A stretch of 64,000 bases of DNA, from assembly GCF_025452195.1 (NCBI RefSeq), contig NZ_CP104972.1, positions 744,001 to 808,000 of the forward strand, in the 5' to 3' direction. The DNA is from Phyllobacterium zundukense (GTDB lineage: Bacteria; Pseudomonadota; Alphaproteobacteria; Rhizobiales; Rhizobiaceae). Every line of letters starts with the position of its first letter. The first letter of the stretch is position 1. The notes below the pieces were generated by a model. The model saw nothing but the letters and a program-made list of their open reading frames with translations. It had not been told where the DNA came from and did no database searches. This document shows, one piece after another, positions 18,087-27,599 of the stretch. Both the position numbers and the translations under genes were made by a program.

Positions 18087-18281
18087 ATGCTCAAACTAAC
18101 GTCCGCACAAGGACAAACTATCTACGTGAATCCGAATACGATTGTTGCGGTTCAGAAATTTCACGACGCACGTCACACTACTATTCACACTCTAGGCAAC
18201 CAATCACCGAGTCATTTTTGTTTAATGGTTGTAGAAGAACCAGAGGCCGTCGCCACTCAATGGGCCGAGGCTATGAAGTAA
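18087..18281 (+). CDS. Small hypothetical protein
   Basis: This 64-residue protein begins MLKLTSAQGQTIYVNPNTIV, a layout reminiscent of short beta-rich proteins such as FlbD, but the similarity is too thin to name it. AGGAAGG precedes the ATG at good spacing. It lies 18 bp after the zinc-ribbon-like gene. Confidence 0.5.
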   Translation: MLKLTSAQGQTIYVNPNTIVAVQKFHDARHTTIHTLGNQSPSHFCLMVVEEPEAVATQWAEAMK

Positions 18282-18383
18282 CTTCCATAATCACACAATG
18301 CGTTGTTAATCTTTGTACCCATTTGGGTAGGGTGCAAAGCCGCAAGTAAGAACGTATATTTCCCCCTTTGGGTGGGGGAAGCC

Positions 18384-18989
18384 ATGATCGAATTGACCTT
18401 ACTTGTAGGCAACAATACGAAAGCCCAACTCGATGGGACAAGAGTTCTCAAGCTTCGGGGCGGATCACTCGACGGCGTACCGGCAGCGGGTACGGTCGTC
18501 ACCTGGGACGAACCAATGGTGGTGAAGGAAGACCTTGGGTATGTCGCTTCTGCTGTTCAGGCCGAGTTACCAGTATTGAGACAATTGAAACTTCCGGTTG
18601 GCAAGCCGGTGTGGTTCAACGGACACTTGGCAAGAGGTCCGGTCAGGTTACTCAGCAACGAAACCGGAGCCGGTGCCCGTTCGGCTTTTGTTATTGATGG
18701 CAAGAAGCAGCGAGTTTCGAACACCCATGAAGAAGTCGCAGCTGTTATAGCCTCCGCGAATGGTGACGTTGAGCCGATCCCAACCGATAATTTGGTTAAG
18801 TCTTCAAACAATTTCAAAAATTCAAGAATGGCTTCAACCAATCCCGTGATTGCCGACCTCCTGGGTCTGGCGCGCGTCCAGCCACCGCGCCCGGTCTTGC
18901 CGTTGCAGGAGGACACCAGAGATGACATCCGGCAGGCATTGGAGACACTCGAACTCGCCGGGCACAGGAGTGCCCAGCGCAACTGCTAA
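18384..18989 (+). CDS. Hypothetical protein
   Basis: This 201-residue protein has no recognised family. The N-terminal part is beta-rich (MIELTLLVGNNTKAQLDGTR, then LKLRGGSLDGVPAAGTVV), and the C-terminal part has a Ser/Asn-rich linker around SSNNFKNSRMASTN and a short helix. GTGGGGGAAG precedes the ATG at 18384. It is the last of the three same-strand genes and ends in a proline-rich and acidic tail. Confidence 0.5.
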   Translation: MIELTLLVGNNTKAQLDGTRVLKLRGGSLDGVPAAGTVVTWDEPMVVKEDLGYVASAVQAELPVLRQLKLPVGKPVWFNGHLARGPVRLLSNETGAGARSAFVIDGKKQRVSNTHEEVAAVIASANGDVEPIPTDNLVKSSNNFKNSRMASTNPVIADLLGLARVQPPRPVLPLQEDTRDDIRQALETLELAGHRSAQRNC

Positions 18990-19149
18990 AGTCATTGGTG
19001 CAAGGCGAGCGTGCTGGCCAAGCTCCCCGTCGCTTTGCGCCTGATCGGTCTACAAGGACAGCGGATAACCGTTCAGTGGGGCAATGACCTCCCGCGCGGC
19101 AGAAGCCTTTGCGACAGGGCAGGTACTTACTGGACGCCCTTCCGAACCT

Positions 19150-19815
19150 CTAGCCTGCGCGCGCTTCGCGCTGCGCCAGCGTTGCAACCAGATCACTGAA
19201 GCGATCACCCTGCACGGCGATATGCTGCCGGAGCAGTGTGCGGGCCAGTTCCGCTTCTCCGGACAGGATGGCTTCGACGATTCCCGCATGCTCGCTATAC
19301 GACGTTTTCATACGATTGCGCACCCGAAGCTGGAGGCGGCGATAAGGGCGCAAGCGGCGATGCAACGCAGTACACTGCTCGATGAGAAAGCTGCTATGGC
19401 TCGCGGTGTAGATGGCCTGATGAAACCGTTCGTTGTCATAGTAATAGGTGTCCGCATCATCGGCATTGGCGGATTGTTCGCATCGGCCGTGAGAGGCAAG
19501 CAATTCGGCCCGGTCCGTGTCCGTATGGCGGCGTGCGGCGAGGGACCCGGCCATTCCTTCCAATTCCGCCATCACCTCGAACATTTCATAGATCCGGTGC
19601 GGTCCGGGCTCGACAACGACGGCACCGCGCCGAGGACGAATCTCGATTAGGCCGATGGCGCTAAGCTGCATCAACGCTTCGCGGACAGGCGTTCGCGACA
19701 CGCCGAATTGCTTCGCCAACTGCATCTCGTCCAGTCTTTCACCTGGAGCGAACTGATTGGTGACGATACCGTTTTCGATGTCATCCCGCAGTTTTTGTAC
19801 GATGTTTTCGGCCAT
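19150..19815 (-). CDS. matR: MatR-like GntR-family regulator
   Basis: This 221-residue protein is a GntR/FadR-type regulator. The winged helix is at about residues 10-70 (FAPGERLDEMQLAKQFGVSR, TPVREALMQLSAIGLIEIRP), and an all-helical FCD effector domain follows with metal-ligand candidates around DNERFHQAIYTASHS and SYSEHAGIVEAI. In rhizobia MatR represses the malonate operon and is released by malonate. It is divergent from matA, and a TTGTATACAA palindrome lies 33 bp upstream of its start. Assignment as MatR rests on this location beside matABC. Confidence 0.85.
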   Translation of the reverse strand: MAENIVQKLRDDIENGIVTNQFAPGERLDEMQLAKQFGVSRTPVREALMQLSAIGLIEIRPRRGAVVVEPGPHRIYEMFEVMAELEGMAGSLAARRHTDTDRAELLASHGRCEQSANADDADTYYYDNERFHQAIYTASHSSFLIEQCTALHRRLRPYRRLQLRVRNRMKTSYSEHAGIVEAILSGEAELARTLLRQHIAVQGDRFSDLVATLAQREARAG

Positions 19816-19844
19816 GGTCCCTCACAAAAAATGCAAGACATCTA

Positions 19845-19881
19845 ATCTTGTATACAAAATGGTTGACTCTACACACAAGAT
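19845..19881. promoter_or_regulatory. Candidate MatR operator
   Basis: TTGTATACAA at 19848-19857 is a perfect 10 bp palindrome and fits the FadR-subfamily pattern with GT and AC half-sites. ATCTTGT at 19845-19851 also pairs with an inverted ACAAGAT at 19875-19881. The sites lie between the divergent matR and matA genes, where the regulator would control both. Confidence 0.65.
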
Positions 19882-19914
19882 ACGTTAAATATTATATATC
19901 ATTCCAAAGCATGG

Positions 19915-19958
19915 ATGCAACATATCTACTTTTGCCATGCAACATATCTACTTTTGCC
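19915..19958 (+). repeat. Perfect 22 bp tandem repeat upstream of matA
   Basis: Two identical 22 bp units, 19915-19936 and 19937-19958, lie back to back. Each begins ATGCAACATATC and ends TTTTGCC. They sit in the matA leader, 31 bp before the start codon. Because 22 is not a multiple of 3, each unit reads differently, and the in-frame upstream ATG at 19915 is probably not used. Confidence 0.95.
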
Positions 19959-19989
19959 ATTGAGCAATCCTGCGGATCGGAGTCATACG

Positions 19990-21414
19990 ATGACGGGTAC
20001 GACCTTCTTCAGCGATATGGTGCAGACAATAACGGAGCGGGGCCGAAAGCTGTGGGCCTTCACCCCGCGTGAGGAACGGCTCCCCCATGGCATTTCGGGT
20101 CTTCAAGGCCTGTGTGAAAAGCTGCTATCGAGCCGCGGCGAAGCGTCCGGCATGGCGCTGGCCGCAGAAATCTTGCAGCAATGGTCGCGCTTGAGCGATG
20201 AAGAAGAGCACAAGTTCATGGTACTGCTGTTCGACAAGTTCGGACCGGATTCAACAAGGCTTGACGCAGCGATTGAGACCTATCGTGCCGCTCGGACCTC
20301 ACGGGCAGTGCTTGAACTTCATCAGGCCGCCGAACCGCGCCGGCAGGAACTGATCCGGCGCCTCAATCTTGCGCCGAGCGGCATATCCACGCTTGTCCGC
20401 ATGCGTGAGCGGCTGTTGAGCCTTAAGGCCGACACGCCAGATCTTGAATCCGTCGATGCCGATTTTGCCCACCTCTTCGCCTCCTGGTTCAACCGCGGTT
20501 TTCTGATCCTGCGCCCGATTGACTGGTCAACACCCGCCGATATTCTGGAAAAGATCATCCGCTACGAGGCGGTGCATGAGATCGGCAACTGGGATGAATT
20601 GCGCCGGCGGCTCGCACCTGCCGACCGGAGATGTTTCGCCTTTTTTCATCCGCAACTCGCGGATGACCCGCTCATCTTCGTGGAAGTGGCGCTGACGAAG
20701 GCTATTCCCGACAACATCTCCGACGTCCTCGACGAGACGCGCGCGCCCATTCAGGCACAGGATGCGAGAACCGCCGTTTTCTATTCTATTTCAAACTGTC
20801 AGGCGGGCCTGCGCGGCATCTCCTTTGGCAATTTCCTCATCAAGCAGGTGGTGGAAGATTTGCGCCGGGACCTTCCCAAGCTGGATACGTTCGTCACACT
20901 CTCACCGGTTCCGGGATTTTCTGGCTGGCTGACACGTGAGCGAGGCAAGGAGCACTCGGATATACTGAGTACGGCCGATCAGGCCACCCTCGCCGCGCTG
21001 GACGATGCCGAATGGGCAAATGATCCGGTAAGGTCAGCGGCCGTGAAGACTGCCTTGATGCCCGCCGCCGCATCGTATTTCCTCAATGGGCGCACAGCAG
21101 ATGGACGCCCGATCGACCCCGTTGCCCGTTTTCACCTTGGCAATGGTGCGCGGCTGGAGCGGATGAATTTTCTTGGCGACACGTCAAGCCGTGCGATGCG
21201 GCAGGCGCACGGCCTCATGGTCAACTACCTCTACAAACTCGACGACATCGAAACCAATCACGAAGCATTTGCCCAGCGCAACGAGATCGTGGCAGCACCG
21301 GCCGTCAAGAAATTGCTGCGCGACGACAGGCCGGGCCGCAGCCTTGCTCCCGCGAAGGGGGCGAAAAACAAACAGCCGGACAAGAGCAAAGCGACAGCAA
21401 GGGTGAATTCATGA
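19990..21414 (+). CDS. matA: Malonyl-CoA decarboxylase
   Basis: This 474-residue enzyme converts malonyl-CoA to acetyl-CoA and CO2. The N-terminal helical domain contains FSDMVQTITERGRKLW and the segment up to about residue 165. The C-terminal GNAT-like catalytic domain has CFAFFHPQLADDPLIFVEVA, the conserved YSISNCQAGLRGISFGNFLI, and the catalytic Ser/His region in VTLSPVPGFSGW and FHLGNGARLERMNFLGD. The ATG at 19990 follows CGGAG at 19978-19982 and matches the usual start of the family better than the upstream ATG at 19915. The stop overlaps the matB start by four bases. Confidence 0.93.
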   Translation: MTGTTFFSDMVQTITERGRKLWAFTPREERLPHGISGLQGLCEKLLSSRGEASGMALAAEILQQWSRLSDEEEHKFMVLLFDKFGPDSTRLDAAIETYRAARTSRAVLELHQAAEPRRQELIRRLNLAPSGISTLVRMRERLLSLKADTPDLESVDADFAHLFASWFNRGFLILRPIDWSTPADILEKIIRYEAVHEIGNWDELRRRLAPADRRCFAFFHPQLADDPLIFVEVALTKAIPDNISDVLDETRAPIQAQDARTAVFYSISNCQAGLRGISFGNFLIKQVVEDLRRDLPKLDTFVTLSPVPGFSGWLTRERGKEHSDILSTADQATLAALDDAEWANDPVRSAAVKTALMPAAASYFLNGRTADGRPIDPVARFHLGNGARLERMNFLGDTSSRAMRQAHGLMVNYLYKLDDIETNHEAFAQRNEIVAAPAVKKLLRDDRPGRSLAPAKGAKNKQPDKSKATARVNS

Positions 21415-22934
21415 GCAATCATCTGTTTGATGCCATTCGTCGTTCAATCGCTGCCGATGACGCCATCTTCATCGAAACCGCGAAGGGTCGCTGGACCTAT
21501 GGCGACATGGTTGAGTGGTCCGGCCGGATCGCAGGCGCCATCGACACGCTCGGCGTGAGGCCCGGCGATCGCGTTGCCGTTCAGGTGGAAAAGAGCGCTG
21601 AGGCGCTGATGCTTTACCTTGCCTGTATCCGCTGCGGGGCTGTCTATCTGCCCCTGAATACGGCCTATACACTGGCCGAGCTTGATTATTTCATCAGCGA
21701 TGCGGAGCCGCGTCTTGTCGTGGTCGACCCGAAGACTGCAGACGGCATCAGGACGATCGCGTCCAAATATGGGGCGCTTGTCGAAACACTGGATGAACGC
21801 GGCGGCGGATCGTTGGTCGAGCTCGCAAATGATGAGACACCGGATTTTGTTGAAGCTGACAGAATGGCCGATGATCTCGCCGCTATTCTTTATACCTCTG
21901 GTACAACCGGCCGGTCGAAAGGGGCGATGCTTACCCATGCGAACCTGTTATCGAATGCCTTGACCCTAAGGGATTACTGGCGCTTTACGCCGAAGGACCG
22001 GCTGATCCATGCACTGCCTATCTTTCACACCCATGGACTTTTCGTTGCCACCAATGTCATTTTAACTTCCGGCGCATCGATGTTTCTTTTGCCGAAGTTC
22101 GATCCAGCGCAGATCCTGGCATTGATGCCGCGTGCTACAACTTTGATGGGTGTTCCAACCTTCTATGTCCGCCTGCTCCAGCAGGAAGGACTGAACCGCC
22201 AGGTCGTGGCCAATATGAGGCTGTTTATTTCCGGCTCAGCGCCGCTTCTGGCCGATACCCATCGCGCGTTCAAAGAACGCACCGGCCACGCCATCCTCGA
22301 GCGCTATGGCATGACGGAAACCAACATGAACACTTCCAATCCCTATGACGATGAGCGGATAGCCGGGACTGTCGGCTTCCCGCTTCCAGGTGTCACGGTA
22401 CGCGTTAGCGAACCCGAAACCGGCGAGATCCTGGGGCAAGACGAGACCGGCATGATTGAAGTGAAGGGGCCGAATGTCTTCAAAGGCTATTGGCGCATGC
22501 CGGAAAAGACAAAAGCAGAATTCCGCGACGATGGTTTCTTCATCACGGGGGATCTCGGCAAAATAGACCCGCAAGGCTATGTACACATCATTGGCCGCGG
22601 CAAGGATCTGGTGATTTCCGGCGGCTACAATATTTATCCAAAAGAAGTCGAGAGCGAGATCGATCAGCTTCCCGGCGTTGTCGAATGCGCGGTCATAGGC
22701 GTGGCCCACCCTGATTTCGGCGAAGGGGTAACTGCCATTGTGGTCAAACAGTCCGGGTCAAGCCTTGATGAACAAGCTATTCGAGATGCGCTTGGGGATC
22801 GTCTTGCACGTTACAAGCAGCCAAAACAGATTATCTTTGTTGACGACCTGCCGCGCAACACAATGGGCAAGGTACAGAAAAACGTCCTGCGCGAGCGGTA
22901 TTGCAACCTTTATACCGGTCGCACGAGTGCATGA
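21411..22934 (+). CDS. matB: Malonyl-CoA synthetase
   Basis: This 507-residue enzyme activates malonate with ATP and CoA to malonyl-CoA through malonyl-AMP. It is an adenylate-forming enzyme. The phosphate loop is YTSGTTGRSKGAMLTH at about residue 160, the adenine motif region is LERYGMTETNMNTSNP, the hinge Asp is in FFITGDLGKID, and the C-terminal catalytic Lys is in PRNTMGKVQKN. RYGMTETNM is the malonate-specific form of the ACS motif. The start overlaps matA as ATGA at 21411-21414. Its product is the substrate of MatA. Confidence 0.95.
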   Translation: MSNHLFDAIRRSIAADDAIFIETAKGRWTYGDMVEWSGRIAGAIDTLGVRPGDRVAVQVEKSAEALMLYLACIRCGAVYLPLNTAYTLAELDYFISDAEPRLVVVDPKTADGIRTIASKYGALVETLDERGGGSLVELANDETPDFVEADRMADDLAAILYTSGTTGRSKGAMLTHANLLSNALTLRDYWRFTPKDRLIHALPIFHTHGLFVATNVILTSGASMFLLPKFDPAQILALMPRATTLMGVPTFYVRLLQQEGLNRQVVANMRLFISGSAPLLADTHRAFKERTGHAILERYGMTETNMNTSNPYDDERIAGTVGFPLPGVTVRVSEPETGEILGQDETGMIEVKGPNVFKGYWRMPEKTKAEFRDDGFFITGDLGKIDPQGYVHIIGRGKDLVISGGYNIYPKEVESEIDQLPGVVECAVIGVAHPDFGEGVTAIVVKQSGSSLDEQAIRDALGDRLARYKQPKQIIFVDDLPRNTMGKVQKNVLRERYCNLYTGRTSA

Positions 22935-23058
22935 CTGAAGCGAGCAGGTTGCTGTCGGGAGGATGACAGCCGCGAACGAGGCGTAAGGGGAGCTCACGCC
23001 ACATCAATGAGGAAAAGACGGCCGTCGTCTGGCGCGCCGTAAAGGGAGGGTTATTGTC

Positions 23059-24411
23059 GTGAATATCGAAATTTTATCCATTCTTGTGCTGATTGGCATG
23101 TTCGTTATTGCAACCATGCTGCCCATCAATATGGGTGCGCTTGCCTTCGCGGCAGCCTTCATCGTCGGTTCCCTCATCATGGGACTGTCATCCAATGATA
23201 TCTTCGCCGGTTTCCCGAGCGATCTCTTTTTGACGCTCGTCGGCATTACCTACCTGTTTGCAATTGCCCAAAATAACGGAACGATTGACTGGCTGGTCGA
23301 GAAGGCCGTCCAGCTGGTGCGCGGACATATGGCACTCATACCCTGGGTCATGTTCCTGGTCGCAGCAATCATTACAGGCTTTGGTGCGCTCGGTCCGGCG
23401 GCTGTTGCGATCCTCGCCCCGGTGGCCCTGCGCTTCGCCGCGCAATATCGCATCAGTCCGGTCATGATGGGCTTGATGGTCATTCACGGTGCGCAGGGCG
23501 GCGGTTTTTCGCCAATCAGCGTTTATGGCGGCATCACCAACCAGATCGTCGAGAAAGCAGGCCTGCCCTACGGACCAACGACGCTGTTTCTATCAAGCCT
23601 GTTCTTCAATCTCGCTATTGCGATTGTCGTCTTCTTCGTCTTCGGTGGCTGGAAGAGCCTGCGTGAGCATGCCGCCGCATCGGGGCCGGATCCGGACACG
23701 CACTTGGCGGGAGCATCGCGCGCTATTGTCGGCCATGGCGGTACGCCCGCCTCTCCGGCCTATCACCGCAGCGACGTTTCACCCTCCGGCGCGTACATTC
23801 CATCGAGCGAGGGCCTCACTCGCGAACGACTGCTGACGTTGATCGGTCTGACAGCGCTTGCCATTGGTGCCCTGGTATTCAAATTCAACGTGGGCCTCGT
23901 GGCCATCACTGTCGCTGTCGCCCTGGCGCTGGTGTCGCCCAAAACCCAGAAAGCTGCGATAGACAAGGTCAGCTGGTCCACGGTACTGCTGATTGCCGGC
24001 ATCATCACCTATGTCGGCGTGTTGCAAAAAGCCGGCACGGTAGATTATGTGGCATCGGGTATTTCAGGGTTGGGAATGCCGCTTTTGGCTGCACTACTCC
24101 TATGCTTTACGGGTGCGATCGTTTCGGCCTTCGCCTCCTCGACCGCATTGCTCGGCGCGATCATTCCATTGGCGGTCCCCTTCCTCATGCAGGGACATAT
24201 CAGCGCCATAGGTGTCGTCGCCGCCATCGCGATCTCGACCACGATTGTCGATACGAGCCCATTCTCGACCAATGGTGCTCTTGTCGTGGCCAATGCATCC
24301 GAAGGCGAGCGCGATGATGTCCTGCGCAAGCTGCTCATCTATAGTGCATTAATTGCTATCATTGGCCCCATTGTTGCCTGGTTCGTCCTTGTCGTCCCGG
24401 GCATTATCTGA
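23059..24411 (+). CDS. matC: Malonate/dicarboxylate transporter MatC
   Basis: This 450-residue membrane protein has about twelve hydrophobic segments, a hydrophilic loop at about 205-255, and the MatC-type N-terminus (MNIEILSILVLIGMFVIATM). It is a secondary carrier expected to import malonate. Conserved loop signatures include IHGAQGGGFSPISVYGGITN and STTIVDTSPFSTNGALVVAN, which lie in the two halves and probably form the substrate site with sodium or protons. The start is GTG at 23059 with GGGAGGG at 23044-23050. It follows matB after 124 bp and completes the uptake, activation and decarboxylation route. Confidence 0.9.
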   Translation: MNIEILSILVLIGMFVIATMLPINMGALAFAAAFIVGSLIMGLSSNDIFAGFPSDLFLTLVGITYLFAIAQNNGTIDWLVEKAVQLVRGHMALIPWVMFLVAAIITGFGALGPAAVAILAPVALRFAAQYRISPVMMGLMVIHGAQGGGFSPISVYGGITNQIVEKAGLPYGPTTLFLSSLFFNLAIAIVVFFVFGGWKSLREHAAASGPDPDTHLAGASRAIVGHGGTPASPAYHRSDVSPSGAYIPSSEGLTRERLLTLIGLTALAIGALVFKFNVGLVAITVAVALALVSPKTQKAAIDKVSWSTVLLIAGIITYVGVLQKAGTVDYVASGISGLGMPLLAALLLCFTGAIVSAFASSTALLGAIIPLAVPFLMQGHISAIGVVAAIAISTTIVDTSPFSTNGALVVANASEGERDDVLRKLLIYSALIAIIGPIVAWFVLVVPGII

Positions 24412-25247
24412 CGATAGACACGGGCAAAATGGCGGGGGCGTCCCCCTTCCCGCGCCTCACCTGTTGCAAGGATTGCGGGGGCCAAGGACCTTCACGACGT
24501 TGGCGTACGTAAGGGCCGAAGTCAGCGACCTGCGATGGGCAAGAGTATTTCGAAAGGAGCGCCATCCGCCCTTGCCGTCTGTTCCACTTGAGACGTTATG
24601 CGACTTTCGAAGCACAGATCGGGGTTGTTGAGAGCACGTCTGCATATGCCCAATTCTGGACGTGGCACCGTTCGCAAAGAGTCCGGCGAACCGATTGACG
24701 TGCAAACCCCGCGCGCTAACACAGCAGCCGTGTTTCTGAAAGAACGGTCAAGTGTAATCGGTTGCCGTCAATACCCAATACCGCTGCAACTGCCACGCTC
24801 CCAGAAAATCCTATGGCTGACAGCACGGTTCCGTCGCGGAAGGCAGAGACAATCGCGGCTTTTGAAATTCGCATTCCTCGTCGGTGATGCCCTTTGCCGT
24901 CGATCTGCAAGCATGATTCGAGTGAATTGATCCGGAATCAGTCATCCTATTCGTTGCTCATGTGTAGCCTTGCGGTTACCTATCTCACAATCGCATCATG
25001 CTCCGTATACGTAGTTACCGATTTTAGGCCACAGTAGATGCAGCTGCCTGAGTTGCATGTTCGAGAGCTTTCCATCCAACCGGCGACCGCGCATTAGGAC
25101 GATACCGATTGGCCTCCTTCAGCGCCCGGCGATAACCGTGGTTAACGATGCTTGTGCCAATAGCGGTCATAGTGAAGCTCATAGGAGTTGGAATGATTTC
25201 GGAGCACGTACCGCGAACATCAGGGGCCTGTTTGCAGGCGAAGTTGA
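24412..25247. other. Intergenic stretch, nothing recognised
   Basis: About 0.8 kb after matC has no frame with family resemblance. A GC-rich GGGGGCG/TCCCCC hairpin near 24433-24450 could terminate matC transcription, but it lacks a T run. Short strings such as TATGCGA-TTTCGAAGCAC recur loosely near 62255, suggesting old repeats. Confidence 0.45.
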
Positions 25248-25586
25248 TTGGCGCCGCGCGAACCCCAAAATATTAGGCTCATTTGGCCGTGCAAAGAGGT
25301 CTGCGGTATTGTTGCGCTCGACGCCCATCACGATCGATACGAGGAGCCACGTCAAGTCCGTTGGCTATGTCGGCGACATCACACGCGACTTCATCACTAT
25401 GGGGAAACATATTCATCGTTAAATCGACGATCTGAGATAGCCAAAGCGGCTCCCCGCCGACCGCTCGTGGCTCTGGTCAGGCACGGCTTTTTATCTGCGC
25501 ATGTTTGGTGCTGCCGTTCGTCTTGTGGCATTCCTTCAAAGAGCGAAATCTGGGGTCAAACCGCCTGCAAATGCGGTCCGGTTTAG
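25248..25586 (+). pseudogene. Small zinc-finger/HNH-like phage protein remnant
   Basis: The segment KEVCGIVALDAHHDRYEEPR then QVRWLCRRHHTRLHHYGE resembles small phage proteins with a C-x-x-C, HH and W-L-C-x-x-H-H pattern that bind zinc and recall HNH endonucleases. One Cys of the first pair is shifted (C-K-E-V-C), the N-terminal part has no family similarity, and no good start is visible. I regard it as a degraded gene. Confidence 0.4.
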
Positions 25587-25609
25587 GGCGTTCTGGTTTC
25601 CAACGCAGC

Positions 25610-26749
25610 TCAAGAGAGCCCAAGTGTTCGCAGCAGGCTGTCGAATGTGATCTTTTGCTTCTTATCCGTTTGCCAATCACGGCGCGAATGGTCTCCGGAG
25701 GCACGCTTGTGTATGTTGCTAGGGCTATACCCGAACTGCTGCGTGAAAGCGCGACTAAAGTTTGCTGCCGAATCGAAACCGATTGCTAAACCAACTTCGG
25801 CAATCTTTCGGGTATCTGAGGGATCCGCCAACATTGCATGAGCTGCGGACAAGCGCCGGCGGCGAATATAGTTCGCAACACCACCGGACATTTCGAAAAG
25901 TTCATAGAGCCGTGTCCTCGAGATCGCCAGTTCCCGGCCGAGAGCATCGGGTGTCAGGTTGGGCGAGGCAAGATTGCTGAGAATAAAGCGTCGCGCTCGC
26001 GCCATCAATCCTATCTGCGAAATCTGATCGTTGCCGCCACCACGGTCCACTAATGGTGTGATCGTGTCGAAAACCATTTCCCGCAAGCGGTCCTTGACAC
26101 CTGGAAGATCGTCATGCGTGAAGCGATCGAGGTTGGCTTCAACGCTCGACAGATGATCGATCAGCAAATTGGCTCTGTGTCCACCCAAAACGACGTTGTT
26201 GCTTGCCGTCGTCAAACCACCTCGATCAGTGAACACGTCGACCGGAACGATCAAACTGACGGAATCGGTTGCCAACGCTCGCCCGCTAAACGGATGGCCG
26301 AGCGAGCGAATTTCAATCATGCCTGGCTCATTTTGCGCTACACGTCCATTCATGCCGGTCCAGGTACGGCCGGCACGGAGAAAAGTGATCTGCCAATGGT
26401 CAATCGGACTGAATCGCACCATGTTTGGCGAGCGTTCATAGCTGAAAGCCGCAACGGTTTGTTGCACGAACAGCATACCGCCCAAATTCCACACAGCTTG
26501 CCGGGCGACAAATCCATCCTCGGGATCAACATCGTCCGGCAGGCGCGTATCCGACAATACCGCCATGTGCTCGTGCCAGGCACGAAACTGCTTGCAAGGC
26601 GCAAGGGACTCCGTCTCAAAAAGCAGCGGAATCAGGGCGGTCTTCTTGGTCTCTTCCTCACCAAGGGGATCTTGCGACACGCGTGGCCAGCGACGTCGTT
26701 CTTGGGAAACGGGCTCTGAATCGAAGTCATCATCATTATCGGACATCAT
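25610..26749 (-). CDS. AraC-family transcriptional regulator
   Basis: This 379-residue protein has an acidic N-terminal tail, an AraC-binding-like ligand domain (about 45-230) and a C-terminal AraC/XylS double helix-turn-helix (about 260-360). The DNA-binding part shows TPDALGRELAISRTRLYELF and VGLAIGFDSAANFSRAFTQQ with FGYSPSNI. It most resembles regulators whose sensing domain lies near cupin-like AraC_binding_2 domains. The start overlaps the stop of a 66-residue membrane ORF upstream (TGATG). The target genes are unknown. The polysaccharide operon begins about 0.85 kb away on the opposite strand. Confidence 0.88.
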   Translation of the reverse strand: MMSDNDDDFDSEPVSQERRRWPRVSQDPLGEEETKKTALIPLLFETESLAPCKQFRAWHEHMAVLSDTRLPDDVDPEDGFVARQAVWNLGGMLFVQQTVAAFSYERSPNMVRFSPIDHWQITFLRAGRTWTGMNGRVAQNEPGMIEIRSLGHPFSGRALATDSVSLIVPVDVFTDRGGLTTASNNVVLGGHRANLLIDHLSSVEANLDRFTHDDLPGVKDRLREMVFDTITPLVDRGGGNDQISQIGLMARARRFILSNLASPNLTPDALGRELAISRTRLYELFEMSGGVANYIRRRRLSAAHAMLADPSDTRKIAEVGLAIGFDSAANFSRAFTQQFGYSPSNIHKRASGDHSRRDWQTDKKQKITFDSLLRTLGLS

Positions 26750-26946
26750 TGCCCCCAGCCAAGACGTGAATTGCCGAAAGCTGGCGCCTTATAGTCGGGA
26801 TAGTCAGCATCCCAAAGCCCTCTGCCAAATCTCCGAAAAGATGGAAATCCCAATAGATCAACCCCCGCCCACATCATGCTGACGGTTAACCAATTCAAAA
26901 AAATTACAATGCACAGAGTCAGGAAATCCACTTGTAGCATGTTCAA
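26746..26946 (-). CDS. Small membrane protein
   Basis: This 66-residue ORF has one clear hydrophobic segment (LTLCIVIFLNWLTVSMMW) near the N-terminus and a basic then acidic tail. It overlaps the AraC-family start by four bases, suggesting cotranscription. The N-terminus recalls the first membrane helix of some diguanylate cyclases, so it could also be a leftover of such a gene. Confidence 0.4.
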   Translation of the reverse strand: MNMLQVDFLTLCIVIFLNWLTVSMMWAGVDLLGFPSFRRFGRGLWDADYPDYKAPAFGNSRLGWGQ

Positions 26947-27599
26947 CCGCTCTTTTAATTTGAATTGCTCGTTATTTTAAGGCGCCGATTCAGAGGCCGG
27001 CACCGAAGGTTTTCGCCATCGTAGAACTGTGCATTGTGGCACGGCGAATCAACAGCGCGCTTTGCCGTTCGCCCTCGATCCTGAACCACCATGAACGGAC
27101 ATGCCAGTTCAATTGCCATTCAGCTATACGCCAATGGCTGCAGCTGCATTGATTCTTGGCTTGGGCGTCTGACCGCTTTTTAAGGCCGTCGCTGTGTGAA
27201 CGGTTAATTTGACGGCGAACCTCAGTCTCGATCTGCGCCTGCAGGCCTGTGACCGTCGGTTCATCGCGATGGTGATGGTGCGGACAACAAGTGCCGTTCA
27301 GTGAATCTGAACATGGTCCAGTAATTCAAGTGGATTTCAACCTTCTTTTCCAACGCGGAATGCAATCTGTTAGCCATCCAATCCACGACGAACGCCTGTC
27401 GATAGCTGCAAAAATGAACGTATTGAATAGTTTTCGGATTCCTCGATATCGCAATGCTGCAACCCCAACGATATTAAAAGCCATCAAATTCGCTTCAGTA
27501 AGAAAGCCGGTAAAGCTCTGTCAGTGTCAGTAGTTTTTACGCTCCTTCTTTCTCATGAAGCATTGGCGCAACTATTATTCCTTTTGTTGGGAGAGTTAT
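26947..27599. other. Leader region of the polysaccharide operon
   Basis: There is no supportable gene. The last 300 bp are more AT-rich than the flanks and probably hold the promoter of the operon that starts at 27600. I see no palindrome strong enough to call an operator. Confidence 0.5.
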
